This document shows, one piece after another, positions 37,901-47,515 of a stretch of DNA of 64,000 nt. The notes under the pieces are model-generated. The model was not told the origin of the DNA. It was given only the letters and a program-made list of their open reading frames with translations, and searched no databases. A program made the position numbers and the translations under genes. Position 1 is the first letter of the stretch; every line of letters starts with the position of its first letter. Source of the DNA: Rickettsiella endosymbiont of Aleochara curtula (GTDB lineage: Bacteria; Pseudomonadota; Gammaproteobacteria; Diplorickettsiales; Diplorickettsiaceae); NCBI RefSeq assembly GCF_964030935.1, contig NZ_OZ034990.1:801001-865000 (forward strand), given 5' to 3'.

Positions 37901-40900
37901 ACTATATTGAAAAAAAATGGCGGATAGAAGTCCTGTCTAAGGAAAATATTAAGTACATTTTGGATCATTTTTATAATATGAAAAACCCTCTTTTAAAGAT
38001 GAAGCGCTATTCAACTATTCCTTCAAAAAAAGCAAATCAAAAACAAGCAATAAAACTTCTTTTTGAACTAAAGATGAAAATATTTGGGAATCAACTTTCC
38101 AATTACGATAGCTGCCCATCCCATAATCTAAAAAGGAGTATTTGTTCGTTATCTGAATCGGATCAAGATAGAATCACAGAAATCAATAATTCACGTATTA
38201 GAGCTCATTTTAAAAAAATAGAACAGGTATCCCGTTATATAAGTTCAGCGCTTATGACTAAAGATACGTTATCGGCTTTACTTCAAGGTCATTTTGATGA
38301 GGTGGCCATTAATTTCGGATTAATGACTAGCAGTCTGTTTTTTGGAAAAATATCAAATAGCTTGCTCACTCAAGGAAAAAACTTAGCCTCCGATGCCAGT
38401 TTACTTGAAAAGAATTTAGGCTTGGAAAACAAAAAAGTGCTCACTATTCTCTTTAATGAAGACGTATTATCCATGGGTAAAAGAAAATTGTTAGGAAAAG
38501 CAATGCAAGTTGCTTCACCTTTTCTTGGCAAAGCCACCTCAATTTTTTTTGCTTACAATCTTAAGAATGAAATACAAGCCTATAGAATGGGAGATAAAAC
38601 CGTTCTTCCGAATATCATTTCGAATAGTCTTATTTTAGGTATTGATGGCATCGAAGCCGGTATCGAGGGCGCTGAATTTCTTGGATTTATTACCGGGATA
38701 TCGGCATTCACAGGTCCTCTCGGAGAAGGCATTGCATTACATGTTTGGCTAGGGGCTGAAGGATACGCTGCCAAACAACAAGTGGAAGCGATTGAAAAAT
38801 ATGTTCATCTTTCTAGGGGTGAAAAATTTTTTGAGTTCTTACTTGCCACGCTTCATCAAGCACCTTTAGAGTACATACAACTTAAAGCAAATAATGGGCA
38901 ATTGATAGAACGTGCTATAGATTTTTTAAAAAGTAATACCGCTATTCAGTGGTCTATTTTTCCTGCTTTTACCTTTGTGGAAGACGTATGCAAAATTCGT
39001 AAAGTTTTTTTAAATGAAAAAATAAATTTTACACCTGACGATAATAATCCTGACAAACCCACTGAGGGCGATTTAGTTTGTTTATCCGCCTCTCCACCTC
39101 CTTATGAGCCACCTAATATAAAAATGAAGTATTATTTATGCCATAAAACCTTAGGCGTAAGCTACACGTTAAACAGAACTGGGAATGGAACCTTAGTCGA
39201 TTTAGGAGAAGGAGAGGACGAAGTCATTGCTTTTTCTCATTCTCCCACGTTATTTATCGTGCAAAACGGTAAAAAATGGTACGTAGGAGGTGATAATGGC
39301 AATGTATTTAATTTACAAGGCAATGCTACGACAGGCCGACTACAAGGCGGCAAGGGATCCGATATACTGGATCTACATAATTTTTATCCTGAAAACAGTG
39401 ATTATGTATTGCTTGATGCAGAGGGATTTTTATGTGGAAAAAACAAAGACTCCATGCAATCGATTCCACCTTTTTGCTCTTCTGATGAGATTAGAGTCCA
39501 AATCGATGGGATCGATCACATTTACGGACGAAAAAATGAATCTGATATTTTATATCTCGATCAGGATGTTTGTTTTATCGATGGTTATGGTGGAAAAAAT
39601 CAAACCCATCCCGATAATTTTTTTATCACTAATCACTCTTATAAAAATCTGAAGTTTGTATTAAGAAACAATACACTCATCACATTTTTATCAAACCCAA
39701 CAATCGATTCTATCGAATATAGAATTCCTTCTGGCGAGATAGGTCAATCGTGGATTCACTATTACTTTAAAGAAACTCTTCAGCATCAATTCTTTTTTGA
39801 ATATCCTTTAAAGCATCTAGAGACAATAACGGTAAAAAATAATACGCTACATATTTCTGTGCTCACTTCTGAAAGTATAGATAGAAAACTATTTGCTATT
39901 ACTATTTCAAACCGGATTACCTCAAACAGTAATCAAACAAAGAATGCAACGAGTCTTTCAAACAATATAGCTTATTTTTTTCAAGATATTGAAATAAAAT
40001 TAATCAATAATGAACATTTATATGGACAAGAAATAATCTCTAACAATAAAACAGTGGATGAAAAAATAAGTTTATTTAGAGCAATAGCGAATCGTTTAGA
40101 AAAAACTTTCTCTATTCAATTAGTAAACAACCTCACCCTCTCCATAGGGCGAGAAAAAAAACATGAAATTTTTTATATCAACGGCTTACATGAAAGTCAT
40201 TTAGTAGGTAATGGCGGTGAAAATGTTTATATTATTTTACCGGGGAAGAATGCTAAGTTTCCATTCCCTAAAATCATCTTATACGATACTTCAGAAAGAG
40301 AGTCAAATGACTTAATCGAGCGGATAGATACGTTAGATTTACGGGAAATGATAAAGGAATATAAACAAGTCTATCCGAAGGCTGTTATCTCTTCACATGT
40401 AGTTCCCTCTGCGAATGACTTAATCTTAACACTAAGTGATTCAGTGTATTCTCCGGTTTATCCTAATTTTTATGACTCCACTTGCTTCCGGCCTTGGATG
40501 ACTGTCCAATTAAAAAATGCACTGCTTGATAATAGTAATTGGTATCAAAAACTTGATATTGTTTTGGATTCAGTCTCTAGAAATATAGTACCCCTTGAGG
40601 ATGACGTTTGGACTTTGACTGCAGCACCTTTAATGTTTACGGATGATAAGAAGATTATCCTTCTTACTCATCAAGATCTAGAAGAGGAGACTGAAGTTCT
40701 CATATTGAAAAACATAGGAAATTTTGCATTTTTTCGTGATGAAGCAGATCTTATTTTGACTAATGCCTTTCCACCCTCTATGGATTACTCCACGATTATC
40801 TGTTGCCAATTTTATCAAATGCCCGAAATGAAAAAAAAGATATTATCCGGGACATTTAAATTTTTTGACTACGAAATTCATCTTCAGGATTATCAAAAGG

Positions 40901-41853
40901 AAATTAAGCATGCGACTCATTTTCAGCATTTATCTCAAGTATTTTCTTCCAATAATGTGAGTAACATAATAACCCATACTTTTTTAAATACGGTAGAAAT
41001 GCAGAACCAGAAGAAATTACGCCGTAAGCGCCAAGCTCATCGAGAAGAAAAAAGAGCCGTCAATACTCTTCAAAAATCGACTCTTTCTAAGGAAGTATCT
41101 CAGCACACCGATCAAACCTTTTTTCCTCAAATGACTCACTACCTTCAATCTAGGACTGTTGATGAGAAAAAACGTATCTTAGCGATGGCCGATGATTATC
41201 TAAAAAAATACGACGATTCGGAAATTAAAGCTTATCGTGGCAGGAAAAACAGCAATCAAACAAAAGATAAAAAGAAAAAAACAAATTCGCTTCTATCAGT
41301 CCAGAAGGAAGCTAAGCCCCTTATTGAAAAAAATCACCCTTTTCAAAACAAAAAGGGTGGCAATTCGTACAAACACGCTATGCCGAACTTTTCTTCTCAA
41401 AATAATCTGAGAGTGTTAGCAAAATCACAAACCGATAAGCGGTTCCAAGCATTTTCTCTTTCTAAACCAGAAGCCGCTAGACTAAAAAAAACGTTTTTTA
41501 ACGTTTCAAATTTTGATAAAAAAGGAGATTTTTTAGCAAAGCCAAAATTTTTACCTCATCAAGACAGTTTTAAATCGACTACAAAATCCCTATCGATAGC
41601 TCCTAAATTAGGTTACCAACAAAATGAATCTAGATCGAAAAAAACGAATCAGCACGCTGTTTATCCGCATATAGAGCCACAACTACCGAATCTTCATAGC
41701 ACACTCATGCTTTTTGATCTTATTTCTCGAAAATCTTTAAAAAATCCCATTTTACCTATTTCTTTCGACAATAAATTAAATAAAACTATTATAAAAGTTG
41801 AAAAGCAAAAAGATAGAATTAAATCTAAGATTTTTGGGATACACAGATTATAA
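34927..41853 (+). CDS. Giant multidomain toxin-like protein (Ulp1/C48-type protease, STAND NTPase, pore-toxin-like region)
   Basis: A 2308-residue protein. Residues ~35-105 fit a CE-clan (Ulp1/C48) cysteine protease: His43 in HW, Asp62 in YYTDS, Gln95 and Cys101 in DDCNCG, with Gln-Cys spacing as in Ulp1. Residues ~540-830 are a STAND/NB-ARC NTPase: Walker A GLGGIGKT 574-581, Walker B FIFDN with Asp656, TSR at 682-684, GLPLAL 733-738, then a winged-helix-like part. A hydrophobic glycine-rich segment at ~1230-1290 and GGKGSDILDL at ~1474 resemble the pore-forming and RTX-like regions of TcdA/TcdB-type proteins in arthropod endosymbiont toxins. A furin-like RRKR lies at 2032-2035, leaving a 273-residue basic tail. 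No signal peptide. GGAGAG precedes the ATG. Deubiquitinase/deSUMOylase and toxin roles are inferred. Confidence 0.75.
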   Translation: MLNEVLGSTSQLQITLESFQLKVKANQLTESRLSLIINLENLHWVTLVISYKNDQYVGYYTDSKNNPIPSRYFQLLFNQFLIQPLINLSPGFIQQKDDCNCGLWALENAADLNQMLESDQSIQWIIKKLKRPRSKEYFDLRREYFAEKLRADPLWSERHPLFSQELTIQEALQTNIEPDPKRFKAMLKDEKEKVTILLETFVETFMSAFVKKLGAYHLLAKGENLTEENLKLELKTGLTGALLGVGISQSLVGSIPSLVASLRMISGKFYPTKDKAQKITKIFSEIQSDHLNSILSEAAVNIFHSFESQFMQVTDKAGDKVAIEKLAEDAVGRLLNGIEKYSNLDNIISRELIEKSVLQGPSEKFFDPNVKQAKLRISGYSIQNKEGDKINTASLYEKTSLVELSIKDQPHKFYVLKEYPYSKYGYRRLFAWEKKDNGELKESLKRLHIEKQFLQEKDIFQFLSRRYYYRLHTETNQAEAQRILDKIKYRYPSQLVTRQYDSKKPIYFDLRKPVKNFSGRIQVLERLHRTLISERTTAIVPSWSKLSISPITGVLSPPDSESSQASGSQLSINGLGGIGKTQLALRYAELYAQNYDHNVLWINAETKENIAYSFNRLTAKLQITTKDTYNQEKVLEKIVEEVYEYFSDRKSLFIFDNVENYRAIEAYLPKSQPGNKPTLLITSRYSNWSNIATIMTLNVFSEQETRELIKKSLDLEGDIPYERIKELHKLLQGLPLALQQALAYIKLRRNIDTSFSLYHYIELYKEKNQELLNFDFSHYSNDPYLETVFTTWRITLDKIKADPLGNHAIEILNIMGYLYPDIITSKKFYYFNHINRELKIDDLDAIMHLLSSYSMITFEHEGKYTIHRLVQQIIRIDLEKDQPKFKKIVEKTQHLLWLWHFTFKKDEESVFHYLHFLLYMSEHKELISKVMYSHPEKTFFDNLLLQNVKYCHYFIDLAYLKYPKEKFLRFLGDAVAYYIKLGSFFNLSEIFNYIEKKWRIEVLSKENIKYILDHFYNMKNPLLKMKRYSTIPSKKANQKQAIKLLFELKMKIFGNQLSNYDSCPSHNLKRSICSLSESDQDRITEINNSRIRAHFKKIEQVSRYISSALMTKDTLSALLQGHFDEVAINFGLMTSSLFFGKISNSLLTQGKNLASDASLLEKNLGLENKKVLTILFNEDVLSMGKRKLLGKAMQVASPFLGKATSIFFAYNLKNEIQAYRMGDKTVLPNIISNSLILGIDGIEAGIEGAEFLGFITGISAFTGPLGEGIALHVWLGAEGYAAKQQVEAIEKYVHLSRGEKFFEFLLATLHQAPLEYIQLKANNGQLIERAIDFLKSNTAIQWSIFPAFTFVEDVCKIRKVFLNEKINFTPDDNNPDKPTEGDLVCLSASPPPYEPPNIKMKYYLCHKTLGVSYTLNRTGNGTLVDLGEGEDEVIAFSHSPTLFIVQNGKKWYVGGDNGNVFNLQGNATTGRLQGGKGSDILDLHNFYPENSDYVLLDAEGFLCGKNKDSMQSIPPFCSSDEIRVQIDGIDHIYGRKNESDILYLDQDVCFIDGYGGKNQTHPDNFFITNHSYKNLKFVLRNNTLITFLSNPTIDSIEYRIPSGEIGQSWIHYYFKETLQHQFFFEYPLKHLETITVKNNTLHISVLTSESIDRKLFAITISNRITSNSNQTKNATSLSNNIAYFFQDIEIKLINNEHLYGQEIISNNKTVDEKISLFRAIANRLEKTFSIQLVNNLTLSIGREKKHEIFYINGLHESHLVGNGGENVYIILPGKNAKFPFPKIILYDTSERESNDLIERIDTLDLREMIKEYKQVYPKAVISSHVVPSANDLILTLSDSVYSPVYPNFYDSTCFRPWMTVQLKNALLDNSNWYQKLDIVLDSVSRNIVPLEDDVWTLTAAPLMFTDDKKIILLTHQDLEEETEVLILKNIGNFAFFRDEADLILTNAFPPSMDYSTIICCQFYQMPEMKKKILSGTFKFFDYEIHLQDYQKEIKHATHFQHLSQVFSSNNVSNIITHTFLNTVEMQNQKKLRRKRQAHREEKRAVNTLQKSTLSKEVSQHTDQTFFPQMTHYLQSRTVDEKKRILAMADDYLKKYDDSEIKAYRGRKNSNQTKDKKKKTNSLLSVQKEAKPLIEKNHPFQNKKGGNSYKHAMPNFSSQNNLRVLAKSQTDKRFQAFSLSKPEAARLKKTFFNVSNFDKKGDFLAKPKFLPHQDSFKSTTKSLSIAPKLGYQQNESRSKKTNQHAVYPHIEPQLPNLHSTLMLFDLISRKSLKNPILPISFDNKLNKTIIKVEKQKDRIKSKIFGIHRL

Positions 41854-42027
41854 TCACCTCAAAAATTGTATCGTAAACCGCAGCATGCACTAAAAAGCGA
41901 ATTGAATCCAAATCGATGAAGATCCGATCCGCCTAAAAAATTAACTGCTAGCGAAGAACCGCTTTTTGGCGATATCCCTAAAGTAGCAAAAACCCAACAT
42001 TTGAGTAGTGTAAGTGTTTGATTATAC

Positions 42028-42104
<77 letters not shown>

Positions 42105-42295
42105 TTCACACGAGAGGAGCCGAATTGTAGCTAATTTAAGCGGGATTAGCAATTTCGTTTTGAGTCCGTTATGGCGCATGTACCAGTTTTGTACCAGCTA
42201 CACGTTCTGCTGCATTCTGAAGATAAGCAATACTTAGAAGAGCATGGCGCCACTGGAGCGATGCAAAGGCACACATTTATCAGGTCTACATAGTA
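42105..42295. other. Gap between tRNA and SET-domain gene
   Basis: It contains a direct GTACCAGTTTTGTACCAG motif and a short minus-strand frame of about 34 codons ending LVHAP that may be a decayed gene end. Nothing firm can be assigned; 41854-42027 on the other side of the tRNA is also empty. Confidence 0.3.
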
Positions 42296-44740
42296 TTAGG
42301 GTCTGATAATAATCGTATTCGCATTTATATTAAACTGATCAAACTGATTGCCTATAATGCAAAGCAAATTCTTATAAACAACCAGAAATGTAGCGCATGG
42401 GATTTTATATTTATTTTTAATAGCTATCAAACCCAAACCTAGTGTTTCTATAAGCGTTTCTTTACTAGTGGATACCGTTGGTTTAAAAAAAATCGTTCCT
42501 GGAATATTGTTCACTGTTGAAAAGGATTCTGTTAATTCCTTTAAAAGAGTAGCATATGAAAGTTGTATAGTTTGCCCAATAGATATATGCCCTTCTTTTC
42601 CTTCACTTTTTGCACTATTTTGTGTCGTAGAAAAATCGGACAATGTATTTAGAAAGCGCTGAAAGTTATCGCACGAGGTGAGAGATAACTTGTTTAAATA
42701 GTCAGTAAAATGATTTACAGTATGTGTTTCCACGGATTTTTCAATATATTTTTCTACAGTACCATAAATCTCCTTAAATTTTTCTATAATATTATGAACC
42801 TCATTACACAAGCTCTCTGAGGACTCATAATCAGTTGATGATTTTATTTCTAAACTTGTTTCGATCGATTGTAATATTTCTTTCGCCAGTTTCAAATATT
42901 TGTCTTCCATGCCGAGATCTAGCTTGCTTTTTTTGCTGGTATTATCTCTAGAGTTTTCTGCTGTAAAAGAAGGGAGGGCACTGTATCTACGTTTAGTAGG
43001 CGTATTAACTACTGCTACGCGTTGAGGATCCGGCGAGATATCGGATGAGTCGTCGTGGGTAATTGCGTTTAAGCTTAGTGATATTTCTGGCGAGGAGATT
43101 ATTGTGCTGTTGCGGTTTATTTCGTTTTCTTCTTGTATTACTGAGCAATTAGATTGATCCACTGAATGTATATTTTTTACAGGAACATCCAATTTGCTAG
43201 TTTCTAAGCGACTAGTATCTTGCGTCGTCTGCTCCTGCATTGGATCGTAGACAGGACCATAACTCACTAAGAGCTCCGTATCTTTACTGATGTTTTCTAA
43301 CGCCACATAAAAGGTTAAGTTCTTGCCTACTTGGATTGCGGCTACATTGTTGTGTTTACCACAGACTTCCAAGCTCTCATTAGCATGCTCCGATGATAGC
43401 CGTAGTGGGTCAGCCGTATTGATTAAACTAAGTATATTGCCGGAGCCAAAAGCACTGACAGCTCGATTTTTTGAACGAGTACCAAAAAGATATGTAACGA
43501 CATTATGCTTACCCGCCCTATTATACTCACGATTCAGCACTTCAGAATCTCGGAGAAATTTTCCACTATAAGGACCAACTACTTTGAAGCTCGGGATATC
43601 TCGCTTAGCAAAAACACTCATTCCACGATAGGGGCCGTCATCTATTGGAATTGCTGGCTGGCCTAAGAATTCATTAAATTTTTCCTCATGTTGCCCTTCA
43701 CTTCGCAACCACTCACGGATTTCTTTGTAAATATTCTCTTGTATTTTTTTGACTTCTTTTATCTTTAGTATTTTGAACCGTTCATTCAGGACTCCCCAAT
43801 GGGAGACTTTGAGCTCGTCAATCGGTACCTCGGCCTCCGACAACAAGCTGTGTGACGGATTTTCCGGGTCTTGTAAGATCGGTAAGTTATTGTCAATCTT
43901 ATGTCGGGGAAGAGATTCATCTAACTTCTCGGTCCTTTCTATTTTGACAATCGCTGGTTCTGGCTTAGGGTTTTCTGTCTCTTGTGTACTACTAGTAATT
44001 AACCCTGATAGCTTGGCTTTCTGTGCTTTTTCTTCTCGCTTCAAACTTACTGTCCAGTCTGATAAGTTTAGCAACTGCTCTAAGGGTTTTTTTACTTCGG
44101 TTATTCTGCTTTCCGTCTGTTTTTCGGATACCGACATACCATTTTGCCGGTAAAGACTAGCGGCTTTTTCCAGATACTTAATCGCCTTTTCTGTTTTTTT
44201 ACTTAATGTGGATAATTTATGCGATTTTTTTATTCCATCTACGATAAAATTGGCGAAATAATCGCCGAAATTATAGTAATAAGCCGCTTGTAATTTTTGT
44301 GTATTTTTACTCCAATTTTTTCTAGTAAGCTTTAAATTTGATCTAAATGTACCAAAAGTTTTTGGAAAAGATTTTTTTGAAAGGCCTGCAACTTCTTTGG
44401 CTGTAGATTCAATTTTAGCAAGTTCCTGCGCTAATGAGAAAAGTGTAGCGTCATTTTGCTGAATGACTGTTTCATCGACAGGAGATACCTCCAAGGAATT
44501 CATTCGACATTGTAGACTCCCTAAACGGGCTTTGAGCTCAAAGCATTTTCTTTGCGAAGATTCTAGGTCAACGTTAAGCTGGTTAACGTCACTTATTAAT
44601 GTCAATAGCTCATCATATTTACTAGCAATGCTTCCATACTCAGCAGACACTTTATTATTTTTTTTAATTTGATTATTGAATTCTGTATCAACAAGTTTGA
44701 ATCGTTCGCGAAGTTGACTAGCTGTAATGAGTGCAGGCAT
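42296..44740 (-). CDS. SET-domain protein, candidate host-directed lysine methyltransferase
   Basis: An 814-residue protein. The N-terminal ~170 residues are charged and probably coiled coil. A SET domain spans about 368-497: GMSVFAKRDI (Met374 onward), PYSGKFLRDSEVL, GSGNILSLIN, HNNVAAIQV, FYVALENISKDTELLVSYGPVYDP with Tyr494. The usual NHS motif reads INTADP, so activity is not certain. Basic clusters KRR (583-585) and KKSK (603-606) could serve nuclear import. SET proteins methylate lysines and act on host histones in Legionella (RomA) and Chlamydia (NUE). No signal peptide; secretion is inferred. The remaining C-terminal ~190 residues are unrecognised. Confidence 0.75.
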   Translation of the reverse strand: MPALITASQLRERFKLVDTEFNNQIKKNNKVSAEYGSIASKYDELLTLISDVNQLNVDLESSQRKCFELKARLGSLQCRMNSLEVSPVDETVIQQNDATLFSLAQELAKIESTAKEVAGLSKKSFPKTFGTFRSNLKLTRKNWSKNTQKLQAAYYYNFGDYFANFIVDGIKKSHKLSTLSKKTEKAIKYLEKAASLYRQNGMSVSEKQTESRITEVKKPLEQLLNLSDWTVSLKREEKAQKAKLSGLITSSTQETENPKPEPAIVKIERTEKLDESLPRHKIDNNLPILQDPENPSHSLLSEAEVPIDELKVSHWGVLNERFKILKIKEVKKIQENIYKEIREWLRSEGQHEEKFNEFLGQPAIPIDDGPYRGMSVFAKRDIPSFKVVGPYSGKFLRDSEVLNREYNRAGKHNVVTYLFGTRSKNRAVSAFGSGNILSLINTADPLRLSSEHANESLEVCGKHNNVAAIQVGKNLTFYVALENISKDTELLVSYGPVYDPMQEQTTQDTSRLETSKLDVPVKNIHSVDQSNCSVIQEENEINRNSTIISSPEISLSLNAITHDDSSDISPDPQRVAVVNTPTKRRYSALPSFTAENSRDNTSKKSKLDLGMEDKYLKLAKEILQSIETSLEIKSSTDYESSESLCNEVHNIIEKFKEIYGTVEKYIEKSVETHTVNHFTDYLNKLSLTSCDNFQRFLNTLSDFSTTQNSAKSEGKEGHISIGQTIQLSYATLLKELTESFSTVNNIPGTIFFKPTVSTSKETLIETLGLGLIAIKNKYKIPCATFLVVYKNLLCIIGNQFDQFNINANTIIIRP

Positions 44741-45308
44741 TATATACCTCAGTTTTGAGAGTTTTTATACATATGCAGAGGGATAGATTATTTTTCCTTA
44801 AAAATATCTATTAATAATTAATGTATAAAATTATTATTAAACAATCCTTAAATAAAAATATTTTTATTTACCAATTTGATAATAAGTCTTGATACATGAC
44901 ACTAAGCTCTCATTGATTTTTCGATTGGCAATTTACTTATAGTATTTGGATAATAACCCTATAAATACTAGAGATTTTTACTGAAACTCTGTATGAGGGG
45001 CTTACAGAAACTATCCGGAGTAAATAGTCAGGACTTAGACGATAGTTAAGACCTAAGCGTGACGCGGAATGTCGAAGAAAGTGAAGAATGTGTGAAAATG
45101 TAACGATAGAAAATCCATCCAATGCTGACGCAATCATTGGTACTGCGTCTGCAGTACCTATCCCATAAATACTTAAATAATCATGGTGATTGTATGATAA
45201 ATTATCGTATTAATTTACATAAAGCAGCTTGACTTTGTAAGTACAAACCAAACAAAAATTATATTGTTAGTAATTAAATTCACATTGCCACTTTTTGGGA
45301 AGAAAAAA
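44741..45308. other. Long intergenic stretch with a small hairpin
   Basis: About 570 bases upstream of two divergent orphan genes. No convincing gene is seen; a 66-codon minus-strand frame (44937-45137) has no recognisable product. GGTACTGC (45139-45146) and GCAGTACC (45151-45158) form a perfect 8-bp hairpin with a four-base loop but no T tract, so it is possibly an operator or small RNA element. Confidence 0.35.
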
Positions 45309-47204
45309 ATGCTTAAGAAAAAAAATAAAAATGCAAAGACGTCTAAAACGCATAGTTCTGTTAATCAACGACAGCCACCCTCAATAAAACAGCTGGTTGA
45401 ACTACAAACCTACATAAATACTGTCAAGGTGTTAGCTGCCAAGGTTAATAGGCCTGCTGCAATTTTCTTCTCGCTTGCGCTTTTTCCCTCTGATAGTTTT
45501 TTCTGTAGTTGGGAGCGACGACTTAACGCCTGGTCAACTTCGTTAATTCCCACTTTACCTTCATTTTCGGAAGATAAAAATTATCCAGACGCAATTGCTG
45601 ACCCGAATAATCGTAACTTTAATGATCAGCTTATCTACGCAAGGGAAGATTTGATAAAATTTAGCCTATTAGTCTTAATGAATAGGTATGTTATGACGCC
45701 TTTACTTTTTAAAGTCTTTCCTCAGGGAGTATATGGGACAGCGCCACATCCTCTTTTGTTGCGAGAACATCAAATACCGCTGACGCATAATGAAGTGGCT
45801 AAAGCTATTAGTGAATTGAAAATCGTTAAGCAACGTTTAGTGTCTTTAAGCGAAGAAACATATTCTATATTGCTCATATTTGCGCTAGCAAGCCTAATGA
45901 TAAACCTTTACTTCGGCGATGTTATCAATCATATGAATCTCTGGCTCCCATCTGTAATATTTTCAAATTTTTGGGATAACATGGACAATCGTCGGTGCCA
46001 ACGTAAGCTTAAACATAAGCAAGTAAATATCATGGAGATGGGTGAACAATCACTCAATAACTTATCTACTTCGATAAATCTACCTAAATGGAATAGGGTA
46101 GACAGTGATGATATGGAAGTTTGTTATTTTCAGTTAAGTATATTTAGACAGGATATCAAGAAAGGGCGAGAGCTCTTCCAAGATATGTCGATTTCCCGGT
46201 TAGTAAAAGAATTAGTTTGTGTACTTTATAGTTATGAATGTATACGTATTATAGCCTATAGTAAACACGAACTTGCTTTAGCTTTGTTCGCCGAGCAACC
46301 ATTGTCAGATATTAAGATTGAAAAAATTAAAGCTTCTTTTGAAAATCGTTTGAGAAGCATAAAAAATAAACGTACGCTCAAGTTACAACTTGATAAGTTA
46401 TTTACTTCTATCGAAGTAGCGCCTGAATATGAGATCCAAGAAACTAATAACGATGATTTCGTAACGAATTACGATTTTATTATTCAGCTAGCTAAAATTC
46501 CTGATTTTTTAAAGGCGGAGTTATATACACAATTAAATGATTGTTTCGGCGACAACTGCTCTATTCCAGCCAATGAAAAGGTTGCGATCATTACGCTAGC
46601 CACGCTCATTGAACAATCAAGATACGAAAGCGCATTAAAACTTTTAAAAGAGCGATTCAGTACCTACAAACAACACCTAATTCAGGCTAAAAACCCAACT
46701 ATTACAGCAGAGATTGCGAAACCGGAGAATCTTTCCAATACGATCTTTTTTCCTAGAACTGATAGAGAAAATAAAAAAGAGATGTTAACCAGTAGCGCTG
46801 TGCAAGCTACTTCTGAAAGATTGAGCGTATCTGAAAATTACAAATGGCCTTCAGGCACTTACTCTAATACTAAAGATTCGGAGGTAGTTAAAATCCGAGG
46901 AGCTCATAATTTATTTTCACTATTTAAACTCGAACGCGAGGATTTTCCCCGCTGCCAAGAAGACGCTTATGATCGCTTCAAAGATATTATTACCAACGCG
47001 CATATCGTATCTAAAAAAAATAGTCAAGGAATTGTCCGCACTCATACGCCCGTTAAGGATCGACAGGGGGCGTGGTTTACTGCAAAATTCAAAGCCAAGC
47101 CTCTAGGCGCATGTGGAAATATCCGTGTTTATGCTAGAGAAGAAAGTGATAATCAAGGACACAGACTGTTGATATTTGAAGCAATTAAATTACGTAGTCA
47201 CTAG
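45309..47204 (+). CDS. Orphan 631-residue protein
   Basis: I do not recognise this protein. The N-terminus is very basic (MLKKKNKNAK). Two hydrophobic stretches, AAIFFSLALFPSDSFF near residue 50 and YSILLIFALASLMINLYFG near 190, could be membrane-associated. The middle is helical and charged; the last ~90 residues (from FPRCQEDAYDRF to IFEAIKLRSH) look like a separate small alpha/beta domain. GGGAAG before the ATG at 45309 favours it over an in-frame TTG at 45264. It is divergent from the SET-domain gene across a long empty gap. Position and composition fit a lineage-specific, possibly secreted protein; unproven. Confidence 0.7.
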   Translation: MLKKKNKNAKTSKTHSSVNQRQPPSIKQLVELQTYINTVKVLAAKVNRPAAIFFSLALFPSDSFFCSWERRLNAWSTSLIPTLPSFSEDKNYPDAIADPNNRNFNDQLIYAREDLIKFSLLVLMNRYVMTPLLFKVFPQGVYGTAPHPLLLREHQIPLTHNEVAKAISELKIVKQRLVSLSEETYSILLIFALASLMINLYFGDVINHMNLWLPSVIFSNFWDNMDNRRCQRKLKHKQVNIMEMGEQSLNNLSTSINLPKWNRVDSDDMEVCYFQLSIFRQDIKKGRELFQDMSISRLVKELVCVLYSYECIRIIAYSKHELALALFAEQPLSDIKIEKIKASFENRLRSIKNKRTLKLQLDKLFTSIEVAPEYEIQETNNDDFVTNYDFIIQLAKIPDFLKAELYTQLNDCFGDNCSIPANEKVAIITLATLIEQSRYESALKLLKERFSTYKQHLIQAKNPTITAEIAKPENLSNTIFFPRTDRENKKEMLTSSAVQATSERLSVSENYKWPSGTYSNTKDSEVVKIRGAHNLFSLFKLEREDFPRCQEDAYDRFKDIITNAHIVSKKNSQGIVRTHTPVKDRQGAWFTAKFKAKPLGACGNIRVYAREESDNQGHRLLIFEAIKLRSH

Positions 47205-47241
47205 CAAAGCGATATTTAAACTAAACAGAACAAACTCTGAC

Positions 47242-47414
47242 CAGAAATTCTCCTCAAATTTCTTCTATTGGATCGATTTAACCACACTACTTTTTGGATG
47301 CCTTATGCTTATTATATCGAAGATACTCCAAAAATTAGTGACTTATATTTAAATGACCAAATTCCGGATTCCTTAAAAAACATTGCCAATACTAAGTCTA
47401 TTCAAAATAAATAA
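47242..47414 (+). pseudogene. Possible 3' remnant of a decayed gene
   Basis: A frame of about 56 codons without a good start encodes a plausible protein tail (FWMPYAYYIEDTPKI, then a polar end) and stops at 47412-47414. It lies in the 311-base gap after the orphan gene. Amino acid composition looks coding, but I recognise no family. Confidence 0.25.
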
Positions 47415-47515
47415 CACATACTTGCTAAGAAAATTAAATGCTTTTCTTCATCCTAGCCTAAGCAAATTTTCTGTTATAAAATAAATACTGATTTTTCTTA
47501 TTATTCATTATTATT

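Noticed and set aside
42190..42292. 34-codon minus-strand frame ending LVHAP, possibly an integrase tail next to the tRNA
   Set aside because: Too short, and no recombinase motif (R-H-R-Y) is visible, so an integrase cannot be supported.
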